From contig NZ_JAECRZ010000004.1 in the NCBI RefSeq assembly GCF_016019955.1, positions 124,001 through 188,000 of the forward strand: a stretch of DNA of 64,000 bases, in the 5' to 3' direction. Source of the stretch: Thiosulfatihalobacter marinus. Lineage in GTDB: Bacteria; Pseudomonadota; Alphaproteobacteria; Rhodobacterales; Rhodobacteraceae. How positions within the stretch are numbered: the stretch's first letter is position 1; every line of letters starts with the position of its first letter. The position numbers were made by a program, and so were the translations under genes. The notes beneath the pieces were generated by a model. It worked only from the letters and a program-made list of their open reading frames with translations, had not been told where the DNA came from and did not search any database. Below, one piece after another: positions 62,721-64,000 of this stretch.

Positions 62721-62945
62721 GTGAAACGATAGCGCACGGGCACCGCCATCGTCGCATAATTCCGCACAATTTCGGTTTTTTGGCCCCAATGTTGCCCCAC
62801 TTGCCAGCGACTTTCACTGCAACGGGACCAGTGTGCCAATCCGAGTCGGCCACTCCCCAGAACCGGGACGCCCTGGGAAATCTCATGCGGCGAACGAACC
62901 CGTCAGAGTAGTAGCGGTCACCCGCGTGCAAGGAACTTGAGGCTT

Positions 62946-64000
62946 ATGACAAGTAGCGAGCCGACCCAGACAGAGATGAGTCCGATCCTGGCATGTACGA
63001 TTTGCCGGGACGTACAGAATTTCGAACTGCTTATCGTGGACATGGAAGAAGCCCTTGGCGAGCAATGGGGCGATCTGGGTTTTGAAGACGCCATTCCCTT
63101 CATGGAACAGCCTGACGCGGCGCATCTTGAATTCCTGGCACTGGCGATTGACGACCTGGACGAGGAAAACCTGGACCAGATCGTGGAAATCATCACCGCC
63201 GCCCGCGAGCGCGGCATCCGCACCCTGTTGATTGCCGAAGAGGTGACGCCCGCGTCGCTGCACTACCTGCTGCGCCACGGCGCTGACGAATTCATCCCCT
63301 ACCCGTTGCCGCCGGGCGAATTGCAGTCGGTCATCGACAAGCTGCACGCCCCCGAACCCGCGCCAGAACCCGTCGCCCAGCAGCCCAGGGTCTCGCTCAG
63401 CTCGGCCACCGAATCCCGCGAAGGCGTGCTGATCGCCGTGCAGGGGCTGGCCGGGGGCACCGGGGCCACCACGCTGGCGGTCAATCTCGCCTGGGAACTG
63501 GCCAACATCGACAAGAAGGCGCCGCCATCCGTCTGCCTGCTGGATTTCGACCTGCAATTCGGTTCGGTCTCCACCTTTCTCGATCTGCCCCGCCTGGATG
63601 CGGCCTTCGAGGTGATCACCGATACCGACGGGCTGGACAGCGAAAGCTTTGGCCAGGCGCTGCAAACCTACGAGGACAAGCTGCACGTGCTGACCTCGCC
63701 GCCCGACATCATCCCGCTGGACCTTGTCACCCCCGAGGATGTCGAACGCATTCTCGACGTGGCGCGGCGCCATTTCGATTACGTCATCGTCGACATGCCC
63801 AAGACGCTGGTGCAATGGTCCGAGGTCGTGCTGAGCGCCGCGCATGTCTATTTCTCCACCATGGAGATCGACATGCGGTCGGCCCAGAACGCGCTGCGCC
63901 TGAAACGCGCCTTCCAGGCCGAGGATCTGCCGTTCGAAAAACTGCGCTACGTGATGAACCGCGCGCCGAAATTTACCGATCTGTCGGGCAAGAGCCGGGT
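62946..64000 (+). CDS. cpaE: Pilus assembly ATPase CpaE (3' truncated by the window)
   Basis: This is a MinD/ParA-like localisation ATPase of the tad pilus; about 351 codons are visible and the end lies outside. Residues 1-135 form a receiver-like domain without obvious phospho-acceptor strength. The P-loop domain begins near 160, with a deviant Walker A GLAGGTGATTLAVN at 167-180 in which the Gly-Lys pair is replaced. LLDFDLQFGSVSTF and VIVDMPKTLVQW follow. Such altered P-loops are normal for CpaE/TadZ. GAGG lies 5 bases before the ATG. Confidence 0.92.
   Translation, partial: MTSSEPTQTEMSPILACTICRDVQNFELLIVDMEEALGEQWGDLGFEDAIPFMEQPDAAHLEFLALAIDDLDEENLDQIVEIITAARERGIRTLLIAEEVTPASLHYLLRHGADEFIPYPLPPGELQSVIDKLHAPEPAPEPVAQQPRVSLSSATESREGVLIAVQGLAGGTGATTLAVNLAWELANIDKKAPPSVCLLDFDLQFGSVSTFLDLPRLDAAFEVITDTDGLDSESFGQALQTYEDKLHVLTSPPDIIPLDLVTPEDVERILDVARRHFDYVIVDMPKTLVQWSEVVLSAAHVYFSTMEIDMRSAQNALRLKRAFQAEDLPFEKLRYVMNRAPKFTDLSGKSR

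Overview
The window is high-GC, gene-dense chromosomal DNA that reads as a member of the Rhodobacteraceae (Roseobacter/Rhodobacter group, Alphaproteobacteria). The grounds are the protein families seen (DUF1127, DUF2794, DUF2065 and DUF3095 proteins, GSH-dependent formaldehyde dehydrogenase, 8-oxoguanine deaminase, an AlkB-like hydroxylase, a tad/cpa pilus locus), LexA boxes of the alphaproteobacterial GTTC-N7-GTTC type, and a DUF1127-CcsR ('cuckoo') sRNA locus like that of Rhodobacter sphaeroides. This assignment is inference from content; no database search was possible.

Layout. 1-4438: a liv-type branched-chain amino-acid ABC transporter operon (substrate-binding protein cut by the window edge, LivG, LivF, LivH, LivM). 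4441-9523: DUF3095 protein, MFS permease, asd, a palindromic element, an RHH-like protein and a 45-aa ORF. 9591-14550: beta-carbonic anhydrase, an Hpt-like protein, then pepA-nlpC-speB with overlapping stops and starts, and DUF2794. 14758-20230: ImuB-like Y-family protein behind a LexA box, formaldehyde dehydrogenase, NYN-domain protein, EthD protein and Mrp ATPase. 20470-21312: DUF1127 gene followed by an array of CcsR-like sRNAs that includes four perfect 109-bp repeats. 21362-30118: GST, UvrD/PcrA helicase behind a LexA box, FMN-dependent hydroxy-acid dehydrogenase, a second copy of the palindromic element, Tat-exported rhodanese and pyruvate carboxylase. 30147-37831: two glycosyltransferase-like paralogues, a small secreted peptide, two identical tRNA-Gly genes, 8-oxoguanine deaminase, HisN-like phosphatase, XRE regulator, quinone oxidoreductase, third element copy and a LysR regulator. 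37958-47901: second DUF1127 gene, BI-1 protein, DUF4342, GNAT, rpmG, AlkB-like protein, xseA/purD, PAS-LuxR regulator, FG-GAP protein, ferredoxin, a stand-alone DnaE2 C-terminal OB fold with its own LexA box, and a lipoprotein. 47982-57091: degQ-DUF2065-hflC-hflK, gor-rpiA, sdaA and a lytic transglycosylase. 57431-64000: a tad/cpa pilus locus with four nearly identical Flp pilin genes, a fifth divergent pilin, cpaB, cpaC, an OmpA-type lipoprotein and a truncated cpaE.

How parts work together. The SOS response appears three times: LexA boxes precede uvrD/pcrA, imuB and the DnaE2 fragment, while the usual imuA-imuB-dnaE2 cassette is broken up. Envelope quality control (HflK/HflC/DegQ) and glutathione metabolism (gor, GST, formaldehyde dehydrogenase) form smaller groups. 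The CcsR array is the stress-response RNA locus.

Most unusual features: (i) three copies of a hairpin-rich palindromic element, all bounded by CTAG where the first TAG is the stop codon of the upstream gene; (ii) the enlarged sRNA array; (iii) the split SOS mutagenesis cassette; (iv) the pilin amplification.
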